Assembly: GCF_001431415.1 (NCBI RefSeq)
Contig: NZ_LDJI01000021.1
Location: 62,001-126,000 of the forward strand
Reading direction: 5' to 3'
Source: Stenotrophomonas humi
Lineage (GTDB): Bacteria; Pseudomonadota; Gammaproteobacteria; Xanthomonadales; Xanthomonadaceae
DNA: 64,000 bases
Below, piece after piece: positions 8,115-15,525 of the stretch (position 1 is its first letter; each line of letters begins with the position of its first letter). The notes under the pieces were generated by a model. It was not told the DNA's origin and searched no databases. It was given only the letters and a program-made list of their open reading frames with translations. Both the position numbers and the translations under genes were made by a program.

Positions 8115-8333
8115 TTGACCAATACAAAGTTCGTTGAAGTACGACAACTTCTTATCGAGTTCTCACACCTTTCTGTACGGCAGAAAAGTCAGTTCCTCGA
8201 CACCCTCAATCACTTCATGTTTGCATCGCCGCAACGCAGGCAGAAGATCATGCGCGAGTGGCAGAATGTTTCCACCAACGCTACCGGTACCCGCACGTCG
8301 GTCAAGATTGCAGGGGAACAGGCCGCGTGGTGA
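8115..8333 (+). CDS. Small protein between the two regulators (TTG start), unknown function
   Basis: A possible 72-residue protein starting at TTG 8115, seven bases after an AACGAGGG ribosome-binding site. The sequence (TNTKFVEVRQLLIEFSHLS, RQKSQFLDTLNHFMFASPQ, KIMREWQN) is rich in amphipathic helix and reads as a genuine protein, unlike the Arg/Pro/Ser-rich frames around it. A longer in-frame start at 8034 has no better signal. It lies divergent from RcsB-like paralog 1 and convergent with paralog 2. Its position hints at a role with the regulators, but no family is recognised and its reality is only moderately supported. Confidence 0.5.
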   Translation: MTNTKFVEVRQLLIEFSHLSVRQKSQFLDTLNHFMFASPQRRQKIMREWQNVSTNATGTRTSVKIAGEQAAW

Positions 8334-8354
8334 GCCAAGTCGCCCACGCAACGT

Positions 8355-9044
8355 TCAGGTGTTCTCGCCCTGACTCGAGGCAACACCTGCCGGCGGCACC
8401 AAGCCGTTCTCCATGGCATAGCGCAGCAAGTCGATATCGCGCTCGATGGAGAGTTTGTCCATCGCCATGGCCTTCTGCGTACTGATGGTTTTCTTGCTGC
8501 GATGCAGACGCTCGGCGATCTCGTTGACGGTCAGCCCTGAGGCGTAGAGCCGCACGACTTCAACCTCGCGCTGGCTCAGCACACCCTCCGGATTGCGGCC
8601 AACGCGCTTTGAATCGGCGTCGCGGATTATCTTTTCCACCGACGGCGAGTAGTACTTGCCTTCGGTGCGTGCAGCGTGGATGGCAGGTACCAGGTGGGTG
8701 ATGGCATCGGATTTGCTTACGATGCACCGCACGCCCTGCTTCACCAGCATGTGCAACACCGCAGGATTGTCGAGCATGGTCAGCACGACCAGTCGGATAT
8801 CCGGATAGCGACGGTTGATCTGGCCGAACAGGGCAATGCCGTCACCCACCTCGCCGGCTGGCATGGCGTAGTCCGACACAACCACTTCGCAAGGCGTCTG
8901 CGCAAGCAGGGCGATCAGCGAGGTGGAATCGCTGGCAGTGCCCACCAGTTCTATCGTCTGCACGGAAGAAAGCTCGTGGCGTACGCCCGCGATCATGCCG
9001 GGGTGGTCATCGGCCAGTACGACGCGGATCCGGAAGTCTTCCAT
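8355..9044 (-). CDS. RcsB-like response regulator, paralog 2
   Basis: A 229-residue paralog of the regulator at 6964, with the same architecture: Asp12-Asp13, acceptor Asp58 (VVVSDYAMPA), a VGDGIALFGQI segment equivalent to the RcsB YGDG stretch, Lys in VSKSDA, and an HTH ending RSKKTISTQKAMAMDKL. The start is the ATG at 9044, preceded by AGAGGGG at good spacing; an earlier in-frame ATG (9107) would add 21 residues upstream of the receiver fold and lacks such a site. It lies 173 bp downstream of the usher gene on the same strand, so read-through from the fimbrial operon is possible. That gap also holds a stem-loop and a perfect palindrome that could make it a separate unit. Confidence 0.88.
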   Translation of the reverse strand: MEDFRIRVVLADDHPGMIAGVRHELSSVQTIELVGTASDSTSLIALLAQTPCEVVVSDYAMPAGEVGDGIALFGQINRRYPDIRLVVLTMLDNPAVLHMLVKQGVRCIVSKSDAITHLVPAIHAARTEGKYYSPSVEKIIRDADSKRVGRNPEGVLSQREVEVVRLYASGLTVNEIAERLHRSKKTISTQKAMAMDKLSIERDIDLLRYAMENGLVPPAGVASSQGENT

Positions 9045-9106
9045 CACATCCCCTCTGGGCAGCACGCCGAACTGGAGGGCAATGGCTCCGCCTCCGCCCA
9101 TCAGCA

Positions 9107-9123
9107 CACATGAGGCTCATGTG
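9107..9123. promoter_or_regulatory. Perfect 17-bp palindrome before regulator paralog 2
   Basis: CACATGAG-G-CTCATGTG, 62 to 79 bases upstream of the regulator's start codon. Its size and symmetry suit an operator for a dimeric regulator. It does not match the TARGA-N4-TCYTR boxes. Function is inferred only from form and position. Confidence 0.45.
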
Positions 9124-9169
9124 CCAACGGATTCTATGACAACAGCCAAGTCCATGGATGACTTCCGCG

Positions 9170-9196
9170 CCCGGCACGGTTGGGCCCCGTGCCGGG
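9170..9196 (-). terminator. Stem-loop after the usher gene
   Basis: Perfect 10-bp stem CCCGGCACGG/CCGTGCCGGG with a 7-base loop, 21 bases after the usher stop on the minus strand. There is no T run, so termination may be partial, allowing some read-through into regulator paralog 2. Confidence 0.55.
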
Positions 9197-9217
9197 CGGC
9201 AGATTTCCCTTGCAGGG

Positions 9218-11803
9218 TCACCCGGGCCGGCAGGTGCCCGAAACGGTCTGGATACCCTCCGTCTTGTCCTGCCGCTGCGGCAGGGCGTAGTCGATGCTGC
9301 AGACATTGGTCTCCGCATCACTCCACCGGACGGTCAAGCGCCCCTGCTCCTTCAAACCGCGAGCGAAGACTCGACCGGCCTGGCCAACCACGCCCATTTC
9401 CCGGCCGTCTTCATCCAGCACATTCGCACCGAATGGCAGCACGCTTCCGTCGGCGCGTTTGACCTCAAGGACGGCCGAACGTCCGTACGCGGTCGCAAAC
9501 TTGACCAAAGCCACCGCGCCAGCACGCGGCGCGACCTGCTGTCCACTAGCCTTAAGCTCGACATCGGTGGAGAGCCCTTTGGGATCCAGCTCGACAGCGT
9601 TCATGCGATAGGGGGTCAAGTACGGGATTACCGCATAGCCGCGTCGATCTACGCTGACCCCGGAGGCACTGAGCAAACGAGCACCTTCGGCGTCGGCGGC
9701 TTCGACAATGCCGAAGGTTTCAGATATGGGTTGCGACAATGTCCAACCACCGGAATGGACGACCAAAGCACCTCGCGCCGCCAGGGACATCTGCGAGTAC
9801 CCGCTACCGGCAGATGCACTGGCCGACAGCTCTGCCTTTGGGGCGCGGTAGGTGATATTGGCACTGGCACCCGAATCCGACGGGATGCCGCCGCCCTGCG
9901 TGTGGGTGGCGGTCAGGCCATAGGAAAGCTTGCTACCCTCGCCGGCAGCACCAGATAAAGTGGTTTGGGCTTGGTTGCGGCCGTTGCTCACATGTGAAAA
10001 ATTGCTGTTCAACGTCTGCGGCCGGGTCCTGCCCAGCGGCAGGCTAAAGTTGGCGTAGTACTGAGTATCAGCCCGGCCACTGCCCAGGTAGGAGCGGTTG
10101 GCTGACAGGCTATAGCCGACTGTGCGGAAATGACCGCTGTAGCTGGCCGAATAATTGACGTCCGAACCACCGTGGTTCCAGTAGTCGGCCACCGACGCGG
10201 TCACGCTCAGTCGTCCGCCGCGCTCAGCCAGGCGCTGACCAAGAGTCAACGATGCACGATTACGCTGCCGCTGCGGGCTGAGCTCAGCCTCGCGGCTGGC
10301 GAAAGCACGCGCCGCTACGGCTTCGTTGAGACCGTAGAAGCCGCCTGTCGAGTAACGGTAAGCAGCCAAGGAAACATTTGTGCCGGTGCTGGCGACATCA
10401 CGCGCATAGCTCAAACGGTAGCTGGCGCCTTGCTCTGTGCCCTTGCCCGGAAAATGCGTGGAAGATTGGGTGATGTCCGCGCCGACAGCGCCGAGTCGCG
10501 TATTAAGCGCCACGCCCATAATGCCGGAGACGTAGCCGGCAGCCAGGGTAAGCCCGGTGTAGCCGGTAGTGCGGTTGGAGATGCCTCGCTGCCACGTGCC
10601 CTGCACGAACAAACTCTCATCCGTGGCGGGTGCATCTCGCATCTGCCCAAGCACCGCATTGAAGCGACTGCTGCCCGGACGCAGTGACATCGGCACCGCA
10701 GCGAACGGCACCGAGAACACCCGGCTGCTACCGTCAGCTTCCTGCACGGTGACCTGCAGGTCGCCGCCGTAACCGGTCGCATACAGATCATTGATCTCGA
10801 ACTCGCCCGGAGCCACCGTCGATTCGTGGATCAGCACGTTGTTCTGCCGAATGGTGACCCGGGCGTTGCTGTGCGCCATACCGCGCACGGTAGGCGCATA
10901 GCCACGCAGGGAATCCGGCAGCATGCGCTCATCCGTTTCCAGACGCAGCCCACGAAACGCAATGGAGTCGAACAGCTCGCCGCGCGTATAGGTTTCGCCC
11001 ACGGTCAATTCGGCCGCCAACGAGGTCACCTCGCGCTTGGCATAGCTGGCGATGGCCTGGTAACGATGATTGCCACGGTCATCAAAGCGGTAAGAGCCGT
11101 CGTGGCGAAAGCGCCAGCCGGCTACGTTCACGCCCATATTCAAGCCCAGATGGCCCTGCATGCTTGCGGAGCCCGCCGACGAACTGTCCTGGCGATACAT
11201 GTTGAGGCTGTATCCAAGCATCGCGGCATTGATGCCCGCATCCCAGGCAGAGGGATCGACATAGCCCCGAGGACGATGCAGCAGCGCCGCCTGCGGCACG
11301 CTCAGGTTCAATCGCTGGACTCCGAAATCGAAATCCGCCCGGGCATCAGCCACTGCCTGCGCGAGTGGAAGGCACTGTTCCTGCGTCAACAGCTGGGTAC
11401 GGATGTCGTCGGGCAGACGCTCCATGTTCACCCCCACCCGCTGCAGCAGAGCGGCATCGAAGCAGGCCTGCGCTTCCGTGTGGCCGGAAATCATCCGGAA
11501 CGGAACATCCACGCGCGCACGATGGTCGGCGTTCACGTAGATATCCACGCGATAGCTGCCCGGCAGCACCGCGTTGCCCTTCTCGAAGTGTGAGAGGTCC
11601 GCGTTCCGACTGCCGCCGGCCACCAGGAACTCGCTGTCGAACTGCACCGGCGCCATGGCCACAGCCGACATGGCTACCTCGGCTGCCACTGCATCGAAGC
11701 ATTGCGCAGCCAGCGCCACCAGGATCAATGTAGGCAAGCGCTGCCGACGCGGAAGGCAGGTACGGGGCACAAGGCGGGAAGTGGCAGTGATCACGTTGTT
11801 CAC
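9218..11803 (-). CDS. Outer-membrane usher of a chaperone-usher pilus (FimD/PapC family)
   Basis: An 861-residue usher of full family length. An N-terminal signal (to about AVAA) is followed by the chaperone-binding domain (FDSEFLVAGGSRNADLSHFEKGNAVLPGSYRVDIYVN), a 24-stranded barrel core with the plug region, and the C-terminal domains (LTVRWSDAETNVCSIDYALP near the end, with the usual Cys). The LPGSYRVDIYVN and GRRGYAVIPYLTPYRMN-like (RRGYAVIPYLTPYRMNAV) segments are classic usher motifs. It threads chaperone-bound subunits through the outer membrane. Third gene of the pilin-chaperone-usher operon, 132 bases after the chaperone. No adhesin follows it; adhesin-like genes instead lie at 18645 and 20556. 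Confidence 0.95.
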   Translation of the reverse strand: MNNVITATSRLVPRTCLPRRQRLPTLILVALAAQCFDAVAAEVAMSAVAMAPVQFDSEFLVAGGSRNADLSHFEKGNAVLPGSYRVDIYVNADHRARVDVPFRMISGHTEAQACFDAALLQRVGVNMERLPDDIRTQLLTQEQCLPLAQAVADARADFDFGVQRLNLSVPQAALLHRPRGYVDPSAWDAGINAAMLGYSLNMYRQDSSSAGSASMQGHLGLNMGVNVAGWRFRHDGSYRFDDRGNHRYQAIASYAKREVTSLAAELTVGETYTRGELFDSIAFRGLRLETDERMLPDSLRGYAPTVRGMAHSNARVTIRQNNVLIHESTVAPGEFEINDLYATGYGGDLQVTVQEADGSSRVFSVPFAAVPMSLRPGSSRFNAVLGQMRDAPATDESLFVQGTWQRGISNRTTGYTGLTLAAGYVSGIMGVALNTRLGAVGADITQSSTHFPGKGTEQGASYRLSYARDVASTGTNVSLAAYRYSTGGFYGLNEAVAARAFASREAELSPQRQRNRASLTLGQRLAERGGRLSVTASVADYWNHGGSDVNYSASYSGHFRTVGYSLSANRSYLGSGRADTQYYANFSLPLGRTRPQTLNSNFSHVSNGRNQAQTTLSGAAGEGSKLSYGLTATHTQGGGIPSDSGASANITYRAPKAELSASASAGSGYSQMSLAARGALVVHSGGWTLSQPISETFGIVEAADAEGARLLSASGVSVDRRGYAVIPYLTPYRMNAVELDPKGLSTDVELKASGQQVAPRAGAVALVKFATAYGRSAVLEVKRADGSVLPFGANVLDEDGREMGVVGQAGRVFARGLKEQGRLTVRWSDAETNVCSIDYALPQRQDKTEGIQTVSGTCRPG

Positions 11804-11935
11804 CTGGATGTCCGCTGCCCCGATGCGGCGTCGCAGACCAATGACGGTTGCTCGCCTCCAGCGTCCCGATGCGACGATCAGGACGATGCGGGGATGCGAT
11901 AAGGAGTGCGACGCCTGCGGCTGCAGGCACTGCGG

Positions 11936-12688
11936 TCAGTTCGGCGCGGAGGCGGCCAGTGCCTGGGTGCCTGGTACGGCACTGCCCCAGTCGTTGAGTG
12001 CGCTGAAATGCACTTCGACCGGCGCGCTTGGTGCATTCTCCAACCCGCCTATCGGAAACAACGCCATATCACCGGGCGCGATGTGGCCAGCACCGGCGTC
12101 AAACTCGACCGCTCCGGCACTCAGCTTGACCTTGCCAAGGTTGACGAAATATGCAGTGGGATTGCTGCCTTTCAGCGCATAGCCCTTGCCGCCGCTGTTG
12201 CGTACCAGCTCCCAACGCACCGCCTTGGGCGCGTCCGCTGCCAGGCCTGGCAGACCGGGCGGCCGGTACATCATCTTGATGCGTGTGCGTATCGCCAGTT
12301 GCAGACGGTTGGCATCTTCGTGCGACTTCGGCGGCACTTCCAGCACATTGAGCCAGTAGAGGGTTTCCTTGTCGTTCGCCATCCCGGCGCCGGTATGGAT
12401 CAGGCGCAGCGTCTGCGCATTGCTCGGGTCCAGGCGGAACATCGCTGGGGTCAATATAAACGGAACGTCAAGGGTCTCCGGCGATGCGGCGGCGTCACCA
12501 TCATCCAGCCAGCTCTGTACCAAAGCAGGATGATTGCCTACGTTCTTCAACTTGACCGTGACTTCAGATCCCTGCCCAGGAAAGATCACACGCGTCCCCT
12601 CGATCACCACGCTCGCCTGCGCCTGCAGCGCGATTGTGGACAGCGCGACCAGCGTGAACACCATCAGCTTGCGAATACCATGGTTCAT
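11936..12688 (-). CDS. Periplasmic fimbrial chaperone (PapD family)
   Basis: A 250-residue chaperone. The signal peptide ends near LQAQA. The two Ig-like domains are visible: strand G1-type VVIEGTRVIFPGQGSEVTVKLKNVG with the conserved Arg, ETLYWLNVLEVPPKS in the first domain, and RTRIKMMYRPPGLP (subunit-anchoring Arg/Lys region) leading into the second. It completes pilin Ig folds by donor-strand complementation and hands subunits to the usher. Start is ATG 12688 with GGAGAAAAC upstream; an extended frame to 12790 has no signal-peptide logic. Between pilin (115 bp upstream) and usher. Confidence 0.93.
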   Translation of the reverse strand: MNHGIRKLMVFTLVALSTIALQAQASVVIEGTRVIFPGQGSEVTVKLKNVGNHPALVQSWLDDGDAAASPETLDVPFILTPAMFRLDPSNAQTLRLIHTGAGMANDKETLYWLNVLEVPPKSHEDANRLQLAIRTRIKMMYRPPGLPGLAADAPKAVRWELVRNSGGKGYALKGSNPTAYFVNLGKVKLSAGAVEFDAGAGHIAPGDMALFPIGGLENAPSAPVEVHFSALNDWGSAVPGTQALAASAPN

Positions 12689-12803
12689 GCGTTTTCTCCG
12701 AGGATTAGCCCTTCTGTATGCCGGGCACCCAGCGCTCCCGCCCTTCGGCAGGAGCACTGGACCGTGCATGGTGCGATGCGCGGAAGGCATCGCCTACTGC
12801 GAC

Positions 12804-13331
12804 TTATTCGTACGAGATGCTGTAACGGACGCGGGTCACGACCGCGCCCTCGCCGGCGGCATCGGTCGCTTCGTACTGAGCGTAGTAGTTCAGCAATGCG
12901 GAACCACCGACAACGCTGACCTGCTGCGAATCCTGGTCCTTCTTGCTGAAGCCCACCTTGATCTTCTTGTGGTTCTCATCAAGCAGCGAAACCTGCACAT
13001 TCGCAGCGCCGCCGGCATCAATGTTCAGATTGCCGTTCGCATCAATGTGGCTGTCGCCTTCAAAAACAGTCGAAACAGTGCCGGCACCGGCGTCACAGTC
13101 GGTCAGTTCGATCACGAACGGCGTACGGCCTGCCTGGGCACCAGCATGCTTCAAGGTATCGGTGGACACCGTCGGCAGCACCACGGTCATGTCCCTGGCG
13201 CCTTGATTGATCTTGCAGGTAACGCCGGTCACGGCACCGTAAAATTCGATGGTGCCATCAGCGGCCTGTGCAGCCGGAGCCATCATGGCGGCAGCAAAAG
13301 CGATGGCGGCAACGAGGGAGAGCTTGTTCAT
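12804..13331 (-). CDS. Major fimbrial subunit (pilin)
   Basis: A 175-residue pilin of the FimA/CupA1-type family. A clean signal peptide (MNKLSLVAAIAFAAAM..APAAQA) precedes a domain with the early Cys (VTCKIN) and its partner (TDCDAG), which form the conserved disulfide. The C-terminus ends RVRYSISYE, the penultimate-Tyr signature recognised by the chaperone. First gene of the chaperone-usher operon. The promoter region carries two RcsB-box-like palindromes at 13431 and 13488. AGGA lies about nine bases before the ATG. Confidence 0.93.
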   Translation of the reverse strand: MNKLSLVAAIAFAAAMMAPAAQAADGTIEFYGAVTGVTCKINQGARDMTVVLPTVSTDTLKHAGAQAGRTPFVIELTDCDAGAGTVSTVFEGDSHIDANGNLNIDAGGAANVQVSLLDENHKKIKVGFSKKDQDSQQVSVVGGSALLNYYAQYEATDAAGEGAVVTRVRYSISYE

Positions 13332-13430
13332 TTCAGTAGTCCTGATTGGAGGATTGGAAGAGCCTTAAGAAACAGCATTTCTGTGTGATTTCCAGCGCAA
13401 TGACCGGTTCTCGTCAGCGCGATGAAAGTC

Positions 13431-13444
13431 TAGGATTCGTCTTG
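13431..13444. promoter_or_regulatory. RcsB-box-like element 1 (pilin promoter)
   Basis: TAGGA-TTCG-TCTTG, about 107 bp before the pilin ATG. It matches the element before the Flp pilin gene (26024-26037) at 12 of 14 bases, and both fit TARGA-N4-TCYTR. Confidence 0.5.
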
Positions 13445-13487
13445 TTTTCAGGTAATCGGGCAGGGCTCAAATCACAGCCTCCCGATA

Positions 13488-13501
13488 TAGGACTATTCCT
13501 A
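13488..13501. promoter_or_regulatory. RcsB-box-like element 2 (pilin promoter)
   Basis: TAGGACTATTCCTA, a perfect TAGGA-N4-TCCTA palindrome followed by AAT, centred about 163 bp before the pilin ATG. It differs from the enterobacterial RcsAB box consensus (TAAGAATATTCCTA) at two positions. A sister copy lies upstream of the adhesin gene ending at 20556. Confidence 0.6.
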
Positions 13502-14111
13502 AATCACCGGATCGAGCTGTCCCGACTTTCATCAATCTGGGGTACGACACAGGTAAGTTCGCAAGGCATGCCATCTGCAAACATGTCGACCGGAGCATGG
13601 AAACTCGGAAGTCGCCGGACAATGCCGGAGCTTCCAGACCCGGCACATAGCGCGCAGGCGAGCCCCGTTTGCGGTGTTCGATGCGGGGCATCGCCATATG
13701 GGATAGCGCGCCGAGGCGATACGGATGATCAAGTGTCTCTGGCTTTGAGGCCTGCATTGTTTTCCAATGCGTTAGCGCTGCCTTTGCATGCCGTCGTGGT
13801 TCTCGGTTCCGTACTTTTCGCGTGGTAGCGCGGGCGTGAACATGGGCTTGCGCTTGCGCCAATGGAACCGGTCATAGAATCATCCTGGGAGCCATGCCTC
13901 ACCAACGGCTGATCGCTTCGAGGAATCTACCCATCCAGAATGCACTGCGTTCTTTCCAGCCACGAGCATGCGGATCAATCGCAGCGAGAGCGAAGCTCGA
14001 ACGACGCAATTCCGGAAGCGCGATGATTCACGCTTCCGGCATCGGTTCCTTTCCATGTCCCACCATCACGGCAATCGTTCTAGCTACTGCAGGTCGATAG
14101 CCTTGGCTGGA

Positions 14112-15344
14112 TCAGCGGTTTCCGCTGCGCAGCAGGTAACCCATGTATGCCGCACGGGACATTGGCCGGCCATGCAGATAGCCCTGTGTCACATGGCAAC
14201 CGAGGTTACGTACCATCTGCAGGTCTTCTTCGTCCTCGATACCTTCTGCAACCACGGTCGCCACCAGCTGCTTGCCCATGGCAATGATGCTGGCGAGCAC
14301 GCTGCGCGCATGCGGATGCTCACGCGCCTGCTGCAACATGCTGCGGTTGATCTTGATCTCGTTGAATGGCACGCACAGCAGTCTATCCAGCGACGAATCA
14401 CCGCTGCCGAAGTCATCGATGGCGCACTGGAAGCGGCGCAGACGCAACTGCGTCACCGCACCCGACAGCGCCGCATTGCACAGCGCGCCGCCATCTTCGG
14501 TGATCTCGATGACCACACGGCCAGGATCGACCCCGGCCACGCCGGCCAGGTCGGCAATGCTCTGCGCCCAATGGGTCGAGCGGGCCACCGTGGCGGGCAC
14601 ATTGATCGCCAACAGGCGGCCGCTGCCATGCGCATCGGTGCTCATGGTCTCGAACGCACAGGCAAGCATGTAGTTGGTCAGGCTCTCCAACAGGCCGGCG
14701 CGCTCGAACGCTGGCAGGAACACATCCGGGCACAGCACGGTGCCGTCAGCACGATGCCAGCGTGCCAACACCTCGGCGCCGCGCAACGCGCCATTGGAAG
14801 CGTTGTGCTGTGGCTGGAAGTACGGTTTGATCTCCTGCGCCATCAACGCGTGGCGAAGTGCTTCTGCGGAGAGATCCGGCAGCGGCGTGGATAGGCTCAC
14901 GCCGCGGGCTGCGACGCCTTGCGACAGCGAAAAATCATCAATCAAGTCACGGATTGCCTGCGGTTCCAGCGGCTTGCGCAGCGCACCGATTACATTCAAA
15001 CCACGGGCACGGGCATAGCCGCTGGCCGCATGCAGCAGCCGACTGGGCTGGCTGCTCATGATCACCACACCGGCCTTGCTGCCGCGATCGACCAGGATGT
15101 CGACCAATTGCATGCCGGTGATGTCCTGCACATCCAGATCCAGGAAAACAGCGTCCCATGACTGGTCACGCAGTGCGGCAACCGCGCGGCTGCCATCCTG
15201 AACACCCTTGACATTGGCCACGCCCGTGCGAACCAGCGCATTGACGAGCGGCGCCTGGTGCAGTTCGTTGCCATCCACCACGAGACTGCTGCGGATGACG
15301 CGTGTTTGAACGATGGGCTGTACAGCGCGTACTAGGGCGTTCAT
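14112..15344 (-). CDS. Receiver-EAL protein, probable c-di-GMP phosphodiesterase (PvrR/RocR-like)
   Basis: A 410-residue protein: N-terminal receiver domain (about 1-130) and C-terminal EAL domain (about 155-400). The EAL motif is intact as AEVLARW (ExLxR), with metal and catalytic residues in INVPAT, EITED, DDFGSG, EIKIN, AEGIEDEED and TQGYLHGRPM, so c-di-GMP hydrolysis is likely. The receiver keeps phosphoacceptor Asp69 (FLDLD) and Lys (LRKPLE), but the usual acidic pair reads VVDGN, lacking one Asp. ATG 15344 is chosen because GGAGGAG lies seven bases before it. Divergent from the hybrid kinase, and so probably its partner; in Pseudomonas, PvrR plays this part for Cup fimbriae. Confidence 0.9.
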   Translation of the reverse strand: MNALVRAVQPIVQTRVIRSSLVVDGNELHQAPLVNALVRTGVANVKGVQDGSRAVAALRDQSWDAVFLDLDVQDITGMQLVDILVDRGSKAGVVIMSSQPSRLLHAASGYARARGLNVIGALRKPLEPQAIRDLIDDFSLSQGVAARGVSLSTPLPDLSAEALRHALMAQEIKPYFQPQHNASNGALRGAEVLARWHRADGTVLCPDVFLPAFERAGLLESLTNYMLACAFETMSTDAHGSGRLLAINVPATVARSTHWAQSIADLAGVAGVDPGRVVIEITEDGGALCNAALSGAVTQLRLRRFQCAIDDFGSGDSSLDRLLCVPFNEIKINRSMLQQAREHPHARSVLASIIAMGKQLVATVVAEGIEDEEDLQMVRNLGCHVTQGYLHGRPMSRAAYMGYLLRSGNR

Positions 15345-15525
15345 GCGTGGCTCCTCCCGGTGCGGGGCGATGGACATCGGTGCGTTTCGATGTGAACCAT
15401 TGTTCCAGCGCCTTGGGATCGGCCATATCGGTCAAGTCTTAATCTGCCCAACCCCGGGTAGGACAGTGCCGTAATCAGCCCTACGGGCCTATGATGAATC
15501 CCATTCAGCCCGGGGAAGGCGGTAG
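15345..15525. promoter_or_regulatory. Divergent promoter region, EAL gene and hybrid kinase
   Basis: 181 bases between two divergent starts. It contains half-sites of the box motif (TCTTA at 15437, TAGGA at 15459) but no full TARGA-N4-TCYTR palindrome. GGGGAAGGCGGTAG before ATG 15526 supplies the kinase ribosome-binding site. Confidence 0.5.

Larger units (their letters stand above)
13332..14111. other. Long intergenic region holding the fimbrial promoter
   Basis: 780 bases between the pilin start and the end of the EAL gene, with both genes on the minus strand. The first 170 bases hold the probable fimbrial promoter and two palindromic boxes. In the remainder I see no gene: short frames lack ribosome-binding sites and typical codon use. 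The length suggests an untranslated leader or further regulatory sites. Confidence 0.55.

Noticed and set aside
9107..9123. The CACATGAG/CTCATGTG palindrome as a transcription terminator
   Set aside because: It has a one-base centre, which does not suit a hairpin loop, and no T run; an operator is more plausible.
13346..14100. Short open frames in the fimbrial upstream region as candidate genes
   Set aside because: No ribosome-binding sites, atypical codon use and no recognisable protein pattern; the region looks regulatory.
15437..15463. TCTTA and TAGGA half-sites between the EAL gene and kinase as a further RcsB box
   Set aside because: The halves are 17 bases apart, not 4, so they do not form the palindrome seen at the pilus promoters.
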